From NCBI RefSeq assembly GCF_042956465.1, contig NZ_JBIBGL010000008.1, forward strand, positions 415,041 to 479,040: a DNA stretch of 64,000 nucleotides. Direction: 5' to 3'. Shown here in pieces: positions 51,505-60,437 of this stretch. Below the pieces are notes generated by a model that made no database searches, had not been told where the DNA came from, and was given only the letters and a program-made list of their open reading frames with translations. Positions within the stretch are counted from its first letter, which is position 1. Each line of letters begins with the position of its first letter. Made by a program: the position numbers and the translations under genes. Source of the stretch: Embleya sp042956465 (lineage in GTDB: Bacteria > Actinomycetota > Actinomycetes > Streptomycetales > Streptomycetaceae).

Positions 51505-52213
51505 CAAGCCCCCCTCGGTCAGGTGCAGCGTGATCGGCATCGGATCGTGCACCGACCACACGCGGCATCGACACGCCGGTGCGGACAGGCGTCCCCCATC
51601 GCACCACGCCCACCCCGGCGGTCGTACGCGACTGCTCCAATTGCCCCACGACCCCGGTGGCCCCACAGCCCGCGACGTCACTTGCGGCCCAGACGCATCG
51701 GATGGACCAACAGCCGCGCAGGCAACCACCGGCACTCGGGATTCAGCGTACGGCCCACCCTCGGCCCCCGTCGCGGTTTTGCCCAAACACCCGCAACTTC
51801 GCCTTTTCCGTGTCCGCAAAGGATCACCGCGTGATCGCCGGGGTTTTCCCGGCCCGTTCCCCTGCCGCCGTGCCGCCGTGCCGCCGTGCCGTCATGCCGT
51901 CATGCCGCCGGGTCACCCACCAGACCCGCCGAGACGGGCGTATCGCGCGGCTCGCCCGGCCCCGAACTCCCGCGGAGCGCTGCGGAATCGGCCCCGCCAT
52001 ACGACGAATCGGCCCCACTCGCGACAATCGCGAATGGGGCCGACCCGAAATCCCGGACTTATCACCGCTGTTCGGCCGTACTCACCCGGCCGGTCGACCC
52101 CGACGAGCCGACCCGGACGCATCGACCTCGACGCATCGACCCCTGCCGACAGGCCCATGGTCGGCCGCGGTCGACAAATCCCGATCGGTCCCCCGCCGGC
52201 AGAACCCGATCGA
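51505..52213. other. Gene-free region between the CapD-like gene and the type VII-like pair
   Basis: The 709 bases contain six units of an eight-base repeat (TGCCGCCG and TGCCGTCA) at about 51863-51910 and a strong hairpin at 52010-52042. Open frames lack ribosome sites and family motifs. The CapD-like promoter must be at its left end. Confidence 0.55.
52010..52042 (-). terminator. Hairpin terminator below the type VII-like pair
   Basis: Fifteen-base arms (CGGCCCCACTCGCGA and TCGCGAATGGGGCCG) pair with one mismatch around a three-base loop, about 170 bases beyond the stop codon at 52214. Confidence 0.7.
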
Positions 52214-53650
52214 TCAGTCGACCACCGGCGGAGCCGTGGTGCGGTCGCCCACCCACGTCTCCTCCTCCTCGTGCAGGTAGTCCGCGCGCTGCCGCCGGTT
52301 GCGCTGGTCGCGCCCGCCGTCCGTGCCCGTCCCGCCGCCGCCGCGCATGCCCGCCGCGCCCCGGCCGGCCAGGCCGCTGCCGCCGGAGGAGAACTGGCCC
52401 GCGCCCGCGGCACGCGGAGTCCCGCCGACCACGCCACCGCTCTGCCCGGTGAACCGCCGACCGCCACCGGCGCCACGCGGGCCGGTGCCGCCGCCGGGGT
52501 TGTTGTGACCGGCGCCACCGCCGGTCGGGCCACGCCCGGTCGGCCGGCCGCCGGTGAGGCCCTCGGCGTTGGAGGTCATGTTCGGACCGCGCCCGTTGGC
52601 CGTCGGGTTCGAGGTCAACTGCGCCTTCGAACCGCCGGACTTGCCGGGCGGGAAGCCACCCGTCTTGCCACCGGGCGGGAAGCCGCCGGTCTTGCCGCCG
52701 GGGAACATCGGCAGGCCGGGGGGCTGCCCCTGCGGGTTGCCGCCGCCGGGCGGAGTGCCGATCGGACCCGGAGCCGTCGGACCGGGATCGGGCAAGGTCG
52801 CGGGGCCGTTCCGGAACGGCTCCTGACCGAGCAGACCGGTGTCCTTCGGCGGCACGTACCCGCCGCCGTCGATGCCGCCGCCGACCGAACCGACGACCCC
52901 CGAGCCGTTCGACCCGTCGATCAGGTTGTCGCCACCGTTGCCCGAAGGGCCGTGGCCGGGGATCAGTGTCCCGCCGTCCTTGCCCACGGTCGTCTTGACC
53001 GTCGAGTGATTCGAGGTCCGGCGAGGGCCGTTGGATGTTCCACCACCGCCGCCGTGCGACACCGTCGGCAACGCGGGCAGCGGCGGGAAGTCGATGGCCG
53101 GCGGCTTGGTCAGCGTCTCGGTGGTCACCGTGTAGGTGCTGCTCAGGCTCTCCATCCGACGGATGGCCTCCTGGCGCGCCTTCTCCAGCTCGGTCTTCGC
53201 CGAGGCCACCATGGCCTTCTTGTCCGGGGTGTCCCCCGGCTGGCAGACCAGCCGCTTCTCGCCGTTGCTGTCCACGATCGTCTTGGCGTTCGCGGGCACC
53301 TCCGGCATGGTCAGCAGCGCGAAGCTCAGCTCGCTGCCCGCGTGGTCCATCGCGGTGCCGACCTTGCCCGAGTGCTCGGCGAACTTGCGGGTCGCGACCA
53401 TGACCTTGCCGGTCCACTCACGAAAGCTCTCCGCGGACTTCCCGGTCCACTCGAGGCGGCTGATCCGCGTCTCCAGTGCCGTCGTCAGCGTCTCCAGCGT
53501 CTCCTTGGCATCGAGCAACGCCTTTCCCGACGCCGTCAGTTCGGCAGGCCGTGCGCCGTCGATCATGCCCTTCAGCGCTTCGTGCGAGTATTCCTCGAAG
53601 TTGGTGGGTCCACTTCCCCACCCGCCACCGCCACCGCCGGCATCCAGCAT
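52214..53650 (-). CDS. Type VII-associated protein with Gly/Pro-rich C-terminus
   Basis: The 478-residue protein has a helical N-terminal region (about 20-165: ASGKALLDAKETLETLTTAL, SRLEWTGKSAESFREW). An EWTG turn stands at the place of the WXG100 hairpin motif. About 250 residues rich in Gly/Pro/Asn follow, with GGKTGGFPP repeated. The end is RADYLHEEEETWVGD, which contains the Tyr-X3-Glu type VII export motif. It resembles streptomycete ESX-linked PPE-like proteins. The gene for the smaller helical partner lies 48 bases upstream. Confidence 0.75.
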   Translation of the reverse strand: MLDAGGGGGGWGSGPTNFEEYSHEALKGMIDGARPAELTASGKALLDAKETLETLTTALETRISRLEWTGKSAESFREWTGKVMVATRKFAEHSGKVGTAMDHAGSELSFALLTMPEVPANAKTIVDSNGEKRLVCQPGDTPDKKAMVASAKTELEKARQEAIRRMESLSSTYTVTTETLTKPPAIDFPPLPALPTVSHGGGGGTSNGPRRTSNHSTVKTTVGKDGGTLIPGHGPSGNGGDNLIDGSNGSGVVGSVGGGIDGGGYVPPKDTGLLGQEPFRNGPATLPDPGPTAPGPIGTPPGGGNPQGQPPGLPMFPGGKTGGFPPGGKTGGFPPGKSGGSKAQLTSNPTANGRGPNMTSNAEGLTGGRPTGRGPTGGGAGHNNPGGGTGPRGAGGGRRFTGQSGGVVGGTPRAAGAGQFSSGGSGLAGRGAAGMRGGGGTGTDGGRDQRNRRQRADYLHEEEETWVGDRTTAPPVVD

Positions 53651-53698
53651 GTCGTCACCCCGTCCCCGTAGTTCCCGTCACGTCGAATCCCGAGCCGC

Positions 53699-54121
53699 TC
53701 AGGGCTTCTTCGCCGGCGGTGCGGGAGCCGGCGCGTTGTTCGCGTAGTCCTCTTGCAGAGCCTTGTACTTGGCGGTGAACTCCGCCTCGTTGCCCTCGTA
53801 CGTGCCCCGCACGTACTGGACGGTCATCTGCATCGCCTCGATCTGGCGCTTGAGCTGCGTCGACAGATCGATCAGCTCCTGGCGCACGTCGACGTACGCG
53901 GACCACAGCCGGATCGCCTCACCGAAGTTGCCCGAGGCGTCCAGTTCCACGCGGTTGTCGACCAGCTTGTGCGGTGCCGCAGTGGATGCGTCCAGGTCGT
54001 CCAGCGCGCGCTGGACGTCCTTTTGGAACTGCACCATCGATTCCAGCCCGACGGACAGCGCCTGCATGTCCGACGAGGACACCCCCGTGGGTCCACCGTC
54101 CCCGATATCCGCGATGAGCAT
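53699..54121 (-). CDS. Helical type VII-like partner protein
   Basis: The 140-residue protein is helical throughout, with VGLESMVQFQKDVQRALDDL and DVRQELIDLSTQLKRQIEAM, and an Ala/Pro/Lys tail. I chose the ATG at 54121 (MLIADIGDGG), with GGGGGAG upstream; a GTG three codons earlier is possible. It immediately precedes the larger type VII-like gene and probably forms a heterodimer with its product. No WXG motif is obvious. Confidence 0.68.
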   Translation of the reverse strand: MLIADIGDGGPTGVSSSDMQALSVGLESMVQFQKDVQRALDDLDASTAAPHKLVDNRVELDASGNFGEAIRLWSAYVDVRQELIDLSTQLKRQIEAMQMTVQYVRGTYEGNEAEFTAKYKALQEDYANNAPAPAPPAKKP

Positions 54122-54366
54122 CTGCCACACTCCCCCGTGCGTGGAGCCGATACCTCACCCGTCACCACGCAGCTAGTTGCCAACGCGCCGCACGTTGCCC
54201 CGTTTTCCGAGGCGCCGCATTGCGGCACACCCGTATCGGTCTCCTCAGACTACATAGCGGATGTGACCCATGGGTACGGGACAACCCTCACGTCGACCCC
54301 GCTCCGGATATCGATTCGATGAACCGCCGGAGCACTCTTCGCCGGGAGGATTCGCCCGGGATCCGG

Positions 54367-56145
54367 CTACTCGGTCTCCTCCGCGAGCTCCAGCCAGCGC
54401 ATCTCCAACTCGTCGCGTTCGTCCCGGATCGCCCGTAGTTCGGTGTCCAGCGCGGAGACCTTGTCGAAGTCGGTGGCGTGCTCGGCCAGGCCGTCGTGCA
54501 CCTTCTTCTCCCGATCGGCCAGCTTGGACAACTGCCGCTCCACCCGCTGGAGTTCCTTCTTGGCCGCGCGGGTGTCGCCGCCACCGCGCCGGGTCGGCGC
54601 GGCGGTTGCCCCCGCCTCGACCGCATCCCGGCGACGCTTGAGGTATTCCTCGATGCCGCCCGGCAACATCCGCAGCGTGCGGTCGCCCAACAGCGCGAGC
54701 ACGGTGTCGGTGGTGCGCTCGATGAAGTACCGGTCGTGGCTGACGATCACCAACGAACCCGGCCAGCCGTCGAGCAGGTCCTCCAGCTGGGTCAGCGTCT
54801 CGATGTCCAGGTCGTTGGTCGGTTCGTCCATGAACAGCACGTTCGGCTCGTCCATCAACAACCGCAGCAACTGCAGCCTGCGCCGCTCGCCGCCGGACAG
54901 GTCGGAGACCGGCGTCCACTGCTTCTCGCCGGTGAAACCGAACTGCTCGCACAGCTGACCGGCCGTCATCTCCTTGCCCTTGCCGATCTCGACCCGCTCG
55001 CGGATCTGCGACACCGCCTCCAGGACCCGCAGCGTGGGCGGGAGTTCGGCGACCTCCTGGGAGAGGTAGGCGAGCTTGACGGTACGACCGACCACGACCT
55101 TGCCGGCGGCCGGCTGCTTCTCCTCGTACGCCGCGTCCTTGAGCGCGCGCAGCAGCGAGGTCTTGCCCGCGCCGTTGACCCCGACCAGGCCGATCCGGTC
55201 GCCCGGGCCCAGGTTCCAGGTCAGGTGCTCCAGCAGCGTCTTGGGGCCCGCCTCGATCCGCACGTCGAGCAGCTCGAAGACGGTCTTGCCCAGCCGGGCG
55301 TTGGCGAAGCCGCGCAGTGCCAGGGTGTCGCGCGGCGGCGGCTCGTCGGCGATCAGCTCGTTCGCCGCCTCGATCCGGAACTTGGGCTTGGAGGTGCGAG
55401 CCGGGGCACCGCGGCGCAGCCACGCGAGCTCCTTGCGGACCAGGTTCTGCCGCTTGGTCTCCTCGGTGCTCGCGATCCGCGAGCGCTCGGCCCGGGCCAG
55501 CACGTACGCCGAGTAGCCGCCCTCGTAGTCGTGCACCTTGCCGCCCTGCACGTCCCACGTGCGGGTGCAGACCTCGTCCAGGAACCAGCGGTCGTGGGTG
55601 ACCACGACCAGCGCGGAGCGCCGGGTCTTGAGGTGGCCGGCCAGCCACGCGATGCCCTCGACGTCGAGGTGGTTGGTCGGCTCGTCCAGGATGATCAGGT
55701 CGTGCTCTTCGATCAGCAGCTTCGCCAGCGCGATCCGGCGCCGCTCGCCGCCGGACAGCGGGCCGATCACCGAGTCGATGCCGCTCTCGAAGCCGGGCAT
55801 GGCCAGCCCGCCGAACAGCCCGGTCAGCACGTCGCGGATGCGCGCATCGCCCGCCCACTCGTGCTCCGGGCGGTCGCCGACGATCTCCTGGCGCACGGTC
55901 GCCGCCGGATCCAGGTCGTCCTGCTGGCTCAGGATGCCCAGGCTGAGCCCGCCCACGTGGGTGACCCGGCCGGAATCGACCGGCTCCCGCTGGGCCATCA
56001 CCCGGATCAGCGTGGTCTTGCCGTCCCCGTTGCGGCCCACGACGCCGATCCGGTCGCCTTCGGCCACGCCGAGGGACACCTCGTCGAGCAGGGTGCGCAT
56101 GACATACGCCTTGCCGACTGACTCAAGATTGACCAGGTTCGCCAT
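54367..56145 (-). CDS. ABC-F family ATPase (Uup-like)
   Basis: The 592-residue protein carries two ATP-binding domains. The first has GRNGDGKT, LSGGERRRIAL and LIILDEPTNHLD; the second has GVNGAGKT, LSGGERRRLQLL and MDEPTNDLD. A linker with basic residues and a C-terminal coiled coil (RVERQLSKLADREKKVHDGL) follow, as in Uup. It has no membrane segments and would act on ribosomes or DNA structures. It is the last gene of the rpf-rsmA-ispE run, 55 bases after ispE. Confidence 0.92.
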   Translation of the reverse strand: MANLVNLESVGKAYVMRTLLDEVSLGVAEGDRIGVVGRNGDGKTTLIRVMAQREPVDSGRVTHVGGLSLGILSQQDDLDPAATVRQEIVGDRPEHEWAGDARIRDVLTGLFGGLAMPGFESGIDSVIGPLSGGERRRIALAKLLIEEHDLIILDEPTNHLDVEGIAWLAGHLKTRRSALVVVTHDRWFLDEVCTRTWDVQGGKVHDYEGGYSAYVLARAERSRIASTEETKRQNLVRKELAWLRRGAPARTSKPKFRIEAANELIADEPPPRDTLALRGFANARLGKTVFELLDVRIEAGPKTLLEHLTWNLGPGDRIGLVGVNGAGKTSLLRALKDAAYEEKQPAAGKVVVGRTVKLAYLSQEVAELPPTLRVLEAVSQIRERVEIGKGKEMTAGQLCEQFGFTGEKQWTPVSDLSGGERRRLQLLRLLMDEPNVLFMDEPTNDLDIETLTQLEDLLDGWPGSLVIVSHDRYFIERTTDTVLALLGDRTLRMLPGGIEEYLKRRRDAVEAGATAAPTRRGGGDTRAAKKELQRVERQLSKLADREKKVHDGLAEHATDFDKVSALDTELRAIRDERDELEMRWLELAEETE

Positions 56146-56200
56146 CAGACCGAACCGCCGTACCGCAACGCTCGCATTCGACCAACTCTAACGGTCCGCG

Positions 56201-57142
56201 CTACACCGTGTTCTCGCGCTCCACCGGAACGACTCGGCGCGGCAGCACCCGGGCCCCGGGCACCGCGCCGAACGCGACCCGCGCGGCCCGGCAGGTGCCC
56301 GATTCGGTCAGCCGCTCGGCCACCACATGCGCGGTCTCCCGGTCCGGCGCCAGGAACGCACAGGTGGGCCCGGACCCGGACACCAGCGAGCCGACCGCCC
56401 CCGCGGCCATCCCCGCGGCCAGCGTCGCGCCCAGCGCGGGCCGCAGCGACAGCGCCGCCGGTTGCAGGTCGTTGACCAGGTTGGCGCCCAGCGCGTGCGC
56501 ATCGCCCGCGCGCAGCGCGGCGATCAGCTCCTCGCGCGGCGCGGGGCGTCCGACCGCCTCGCCCGCCGCCTCGCGCAGCCGGTCGCACTCGCCGTACACG
56601 GCCGGCGTGGAGAGCCCGCCGTCGGCCAGCGCGAACACCCAGTGGAAGCGCGCCGTGGTCGGCACCGAGGCCAGCCGCTCGCCGCGCCCGGTGCCGATCG
56701 CGGTACCGCCCAGGTCGGAGAACGGCACGTCGCTGCCCAGCTCGGCGCCGAGTCGGCGCAACATCTCGCGAGGCGTGTCGCCACGCCACAGCGTGTCGCA
56801 CGCGAGCAGCGTCGCCGCCGCGTCCGCGCTGCCGCCCGCCATGCCGCCCGCGACCGGGATGCCCTTGCGGATGTGGATGCGCACGTTCGGCTCGCGGCCG
56901 AGCCGGTCGGCGAGCAGGATCGCCGCGCGCGCGGCCAGGTTGCTGTGGTCCAACGGGACCTCGTCGATGCCCTCGCCCTCGCAGGCCAGGCTCAGCCGGT
57001 CCGCGGGCGTGACGGTGACCTCGTCGTACAGGGACACGGCGTGGAAGACACTGACCAGCTCGTGGAAGCCGTCCGGCCGCACCCCACCGACCGCGAGCTG
57101 CAGATTGACCTTCGCGGGAACACTGACGGTGACGGAAGACAC
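56201..57142 (-). CDS. ispE: 4-diphosphocytidyl-2-C-methyl-D-erythritol kinase
   Basis: The 313-residue GHMP kinase phosphorylates CDP-methylerythritol in the MEP route to isoprenoids, which supplies the menaquinone side chain. It has PAKVNLQLAVGG (substrate site), the ATP loop PVAGGMAGGSADAAATL and the C-terminal VSGSGPTCAFL motif. The GTG at 57142 is accepted because it fits the family length; AAGGAG is rather far away. A hairpin lies between it and rsmA, so it may have its own promoter. Confidence 0.93.
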   Translation of the reverse strand: MSSVTVSVPAKVNLQLAVGGVRPDGFHELVSVFHAVSLYDEVTVTPADRLSLACEGEGIDEVPLDHSNLAARAAILLADRLGREPNVRIHIRKGIPVAGGMAGGSADAAATLLACDTLWRGDTPREMLRRLGAELGSDVPFSDLGGTAIGTGRGERLASVPTTARFHWVFALADGGLSTPAVYGECDRLREAAGEAVGRPAPREELIAALRAGDAHALGANLVNDLQPAALSLRPALGATLAAGMAAGAVGSLVSGSGPTCAFLAPDRETAHVVAERLTESGTCRAARVAFGAVPGARVLPRRVVPVERENTV

Positions 57143-57204
57143 GGCTCGTGGAACTCCTTCGTGGCCCTGCCGGGCCTCTTCGGACGTGGGCCGTGCGAAC
57201 TCCT

Positions 57205-57236
57205 CGGCACCGTCGTCGATGGTATCGACGGTGCCG
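57205..57236 (-). terminator. Hairpin between rsmA and ispE
   Basis: Perfect 11-base arms CGGCACCGTCG and CGACGGTGCCG enclose ten bases, just below the rsmA stop codon. It may end or attenuate the rpf-rsmA transcript. Confidence 0.65.
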
Positions 57237-57244
57237 GCGCGCCC

Positions 57245-58225
57245 TCAGTCGCGGGGCTCGTTCGACCCGGCCGGAGGTACGGCTTCACCCGGCGACGTGC
57301 GGTCGTCCGGGTCGGGACGGTCACCCGCCTCGGGACGGTCACCCGCCGCGGGACGCTCGCCGGCCCCGGGGCGGTGCTCGGCGATCCTGGCGAACGCCTC
57401 GACGCCCAGCGCCTCCCCGCGCGTGCGCGGATCGATCCCGGCCGCGCGCAGCGCCTGCTCGGCGCCGGCGGGGGAGCCGGCCCATCCCGCCAGGGCCGCC
57501 CGCAGCGTCTTGCGCCGCTGGGCGAACGCCGCGTCCACGACCGCGAACACCTCCTGGCGGGTCGCCGTGGTCTCCGGCGGCTCGCGGCGCACGAACGAGA
57601 CCAGGCCCGAGTCGACGTTGGGCGCCGGCCAGAACACGTTGCGCCCGATCGCGCCCGCGCGCTTGACGTCGGCGTACCACGCGGCCTTGACCGACGGCAC
57701 GCCGTACACCTTGCCGCCGGGCGTCGCGGCGAGCCGGTCGGCCACCTCGGACTGCACCATCACCAGGAGCCGCTCCAGCGACGGGAAGGTCTGCAACATG
57801 TGCAGCAGCACCGGCACGGACACGTTGTACGGCAGGTTCGCCACCAGCGCGGTGGGCGGCGGGCCGGGCAACTCGGTCACCGTCATCGCGTCCGCGTGCA
57901 CGAGCGCGAAGTCGGCCGCCCGCTCGGGCATCCGGGCGGCGATGGTGGTCGGCAGGTGGCGGGCGAGCACCGGGTCGATCTCGACCGCGACCACCCGTGC
58001 GGCGCTTTCCAGCAGGGCCAGGGTCAGCGAGCCGAGGCCGGGGCCGATCTCGACGACGACGTCCTCGGGTCGCACGCCCGCGGTGCGCACGATGCGCCGC
58101 ACCGTGTTGGCGTCGATCACAAAGTTCTGGCCGAGCTGCTTGGTCGGGCGCACACCCAGGGCCTCGGCGAGCGCACGGATGTCCGCGGCACCGAGCAGTC
58201 CCGGTCCCGCGGGAAGATCACTCAC
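57245..58225 (-). CDS. rsmA: 16S rRNA dimethyladenosine transferase
   Basis: The 326-residue enzyme (KsgA) dimethylates two adjacent adenines near the 3' end of 16S rRNA. Motifs: TKQLGQNFVIDANTVRRI, SAM motif VEIGPGLGSLTLALL and catalytic VANLPYNVSVPVLLHM. The last 40 residues form an Arg/Asp/Pro-rich tail with three AGDRP-like units, longer than usual for the family. Its GTG overlaps the stop of the rpf gene (GTGA), so they are coupled. Confidence 0.94.
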   Translation of the reverse strand: MSDLPAGPGLLGAADIRALAEALGVRPTKQLGQNFVIDANTVRRIVRTAGVRPEDVVVEIGPGLGSLTLALLESAARVVAVEIDPVLARHLPTTIAARMPERAADFALVHADAMTVTELPGPPPTALVANLPYNVSVPVLLHMLQTFPSLERLLVMVQSEVADRLAATPGGKVYGVPSVKAAWYADVKRAGAIGRNVFWPAPNVDSGLVSFVRREPPETTATRQEVFAVVDAAFAQRRKTLRAALAGWAGSPAGAEQALRAAGIDPRTRGEALGVEAFARIAEHRPGAGERPAAGDRPEAGDRPDPDDRTSPGEAVPPAGSNEPRD

Positions 58226-59382
58226 GAGTAGAGCCTACTGCCGCACAGCGGCCACGGACTGGCCCCCCGCTGGACGAACATGAGCTTTGCCCGATATGTC
58301 TGTTCCGATGCCGGTGCCTGACTCGCCACCCCGGTGCCGCCCATCGACTGCCAGGTCTGCGCGTCGAACTGGTAGAGCCCGTGATAGGTCCCCGACGCGT
58401 CCACCACGTTCGCCCGGCCGCCCGACTCGCACTGCGCGAGCGCGCCCCAGTTGAGCTGATCGGCCCCGGCCACCGAGTCCGGCTTCTCCTTGGTGCCGAC
58501 CTTGACGATTTGGGTGACCGGCTCCTTGACCACCTTCTCGGAGATCTTGCGCGGCTCCTGCTTGACGCCGTTGATCGTCTCGTACGAGTAGGTGATCTGG
58601 CGCAGTCCGGTCTCGCCCTTGGTGACGACCGTGTCGGTGCCCTTGTACTGGGTCGGGTCGTCCTGCTTGGTGGTCTTGAACGGGATCTTCTCGTCCTTGG
58701 TCACCGTGGTGCCGGTGACCCGCAGGATCGAGACGGTCTGGCCCTGCTGCGGATACGAGTCGGTCGGCGTGTCGATCCGGTCCTGCGGCCCTATCGAGAT
58801 CCCGGCCTGCTCCAGCGCGGCCTGCACGGTCGCCGCGTTGGTCCGCAGCGGCACCGTCTTGCCGTCGACGAGGAAGGTGATCGCCCGCTCGGTGCGCACG
58901 TCCAGGTTGAGCCCCTGCCGGCCGATCGGCAGGTCGCGGGAGACCGACAGGTAGGCGCCGTCCGCCCGCACGCCGACCTGTTCGAGCGCCTCGGCCACCG
59001 ACTTCGCGGTCACCCAGACCTGCTGTGGCCGGCCGTCGACGGTCAGCGTCAACAGTCGGCCGTAGCGCACCGCGACGCGGTCGCCGTCCTCCAGGCTCGC
59101 CTTGCGTCCGGGCGCCACGATGTCGTGCTCGCCGACCTTGACCTCCTGGCGGTCGAGCAGCCCGGAGACGTTCGAGGCGAACGTGTGCACGGTACGCTCC
59201 TCGCCGTCCACGACGAGCTTCACCGTCTTGTCGTAGGCGACGAAGGCCGTGGTGCCGCCGACCAGGACGGCGACCACGAGGGCCTGCGGAACGAGAGTGC
59301 GCAGAGAGGGTCCGGGGCGACTGCCGCCCCTGCCCGCCCGGGCGGTGTTGCGCCTGCGGGCGGAGCCGGCGGAACGACTCAA
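58222..59382 (-). CDS. Resuscitation-promoting factor (DUF348-G5-Rpf)
   Basis: The 386-residue protein has an Arg-rich head, a signal/anchor helix (about 31-50: LVPQALVVAVLVGGTTAFVA), three DUF348 domains (about 55-225), a G5 domain (about 230-305) and a C-terminal Rpf lysozyme-like domain. In the last, the catalytic Glu lies in LAQCESGG and the motif GTYHGLYQFDAQTWQSMGG follows. It is RpfB-like and cleaves peptidoglycan during spore germination or resuscitation. A TTG at 59382 is the likely start, since CAGGAG lies six bases before it. Confidence 0.92.
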   Translation of the reverse strand: MSRSAGSARRRNTARAGRGGSRPGPSLRTLVPQALVVAVLVGGTTAFVAYDKTVKLVVDGEERTVHTFASNVSGLLDRQEVKVGEHDIVAPGRKASLEDGDRVAVRYGRLLTLTVDGRPQQVWVTAKSVAEALEQVGVRADGAYLSVSRDLPIGRQGLNLDVRTERAITFLVDGKTVPLRTNAATVQAALEQAGISIGPQDRIDTPTDSYPQQGQTVSILRVTGTTVTKDEKIPFKTTKQDDPTQYKGTDTVVTKGETGLRQITYSYETINGVKQEPRKISEKVVKEPVTQIVKVGTKEKPDSVAGADQLNWGALAQCESGGRANVVDASGTYHGLYQFDAQTWQSMGGTGVASQAPASEQTYRAKLMFVQRGASPWPLCGSRLYS

Positions 59383-59536
59383 CGGTGCTCCTGAGGGATT
59401 CCGAGGGGACTGGTTCCGGGGGTGATCCGGGCGCCGGGGCGCTGTTCCGCCCGACGAGCATCGGACTGTACACCGGCGCGGAGCGTGCGCCGCCCGTCCC
59501 CCGGTCGTCCGGGTGACGGGCGGCAAACAGAGGTAA

Positions 59537-60433
59537 CTAGTGCCGCGCGAAGGTACGTTCGGCGTTGGCCGCGAGCGCGCCGGCCAACTCGTCCTCGGCC
59601 AGGCCCTTGACCGCGGCCATCGCCCGCACGGTGATCGGCACCAGGTAGGGGGCGTTCGGTCGGCCGCGGAACGGCACCGGGGTCAGGAACGGCGCGTCGG
59701 TCTCGACCAGGATCAGGTCGATCGGCGCGACGGCGAGCGCGTCCCGCAGCGGCTGTGCGCTCGGGTAGGTCACGTTGCCCGCGAAGGACATCACGTAGCC
59801 GAGTTCGGCGCACGTCTTCGCCAGTTCGGCGTCGCCCGAGAAGCAGTGGAAGACCACCCGTTCCGGTGCGCCCTCCTCGGCCAGGATCCGCAACACGTCC
59901 GCGTGCGCCTCGCGGTCGTGGATCACCAGCGGCTTGCGGTGCCGCTTGGCGATCTCGATGTGCCGGCGGAAGGACTCCTGCTGCGTGGCCACACCCTCGT
60001 CGCCGGTCCGGAAGTAGTCCAGGCCGGTCTCGCCGACCCCGCGCACGTGCGGCAGGGCGGCCAGCCGATCGATCTCGGCGAGCGCCGCCTCCAGCGCGGC
60101 CGCGCCGCCCGGTGCCCGGCGCTGCCCGGACCAGCCGTCCGGGTCGCCGAGCACGATCCGCGGCGCCTCGTTCGGATGCAGCGCCACCGTCGCGTGCACC
60201 CGCTCGTGTGCGGCGGCCGTCTCGGCCGCCCATACCGAGGACGGCACGTCGATGCCGACCTGGACCAGCGTGTCCACGCCGACCTCGGCGGCGGTCGCCA
60301 ACGCGTCGGCCACGCTCGCCTCCTGGAGGTCCAGGTGCGTATGCGCGTCCCAGACGGGCACCCGCAGTGGCTCGGGCGCGGGCGGCGGGGTGGTGTCCCG
60401 GGCCCCGCCGTCCCGACGCTTGCGCTTGCTCAA
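59537..60433 (-). CDS. tatD: TatD-family metal-dependent hydrolase (DNase)
   Basis: The 298-residue protein has the metal-binding motifs of the TatD family: DAHTHLDL, GETGLDYFR, KPLVIHDREA, VFHCFSGD and VETDAPFLTP. TatD proteins are 3'-5' exonucleases acting in DNA repair. It follows metG by a few bases on the same strand. The TTG at 60433, four bases beyond the metG stop, is used; a later GTG (before WDAHTHLD) would shorten it by about 24 residues. Confidence 0.9.
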   Translation of the reverse strand: MSKRKRRDGGARDTTPPPAPEPLRVPVWDAHTHLDLQEASVADALATAAEVGVDTLVQVGIDVPSSVWAAETAAAHERVHATVALHPNEAPRIVLGDPDGWSGQRRAPGGAAALEAALAEIDRLAALPHVRGVGETGLDYFRTGDEGVATQQESFRRHIEIAKRHRKPLVIHDREAHADVLRILAEEGAPERVVFHCFSGDAELAKTCAELGYVMSFAGNVTYPSAQPLRDALAVAPIDLILVETDAPFLTPVPFRGRPNAPYLVPITVRAMAAVKGLAEDELAGALAANAERTFARH

Positions 60434-60437
60434 CGGA

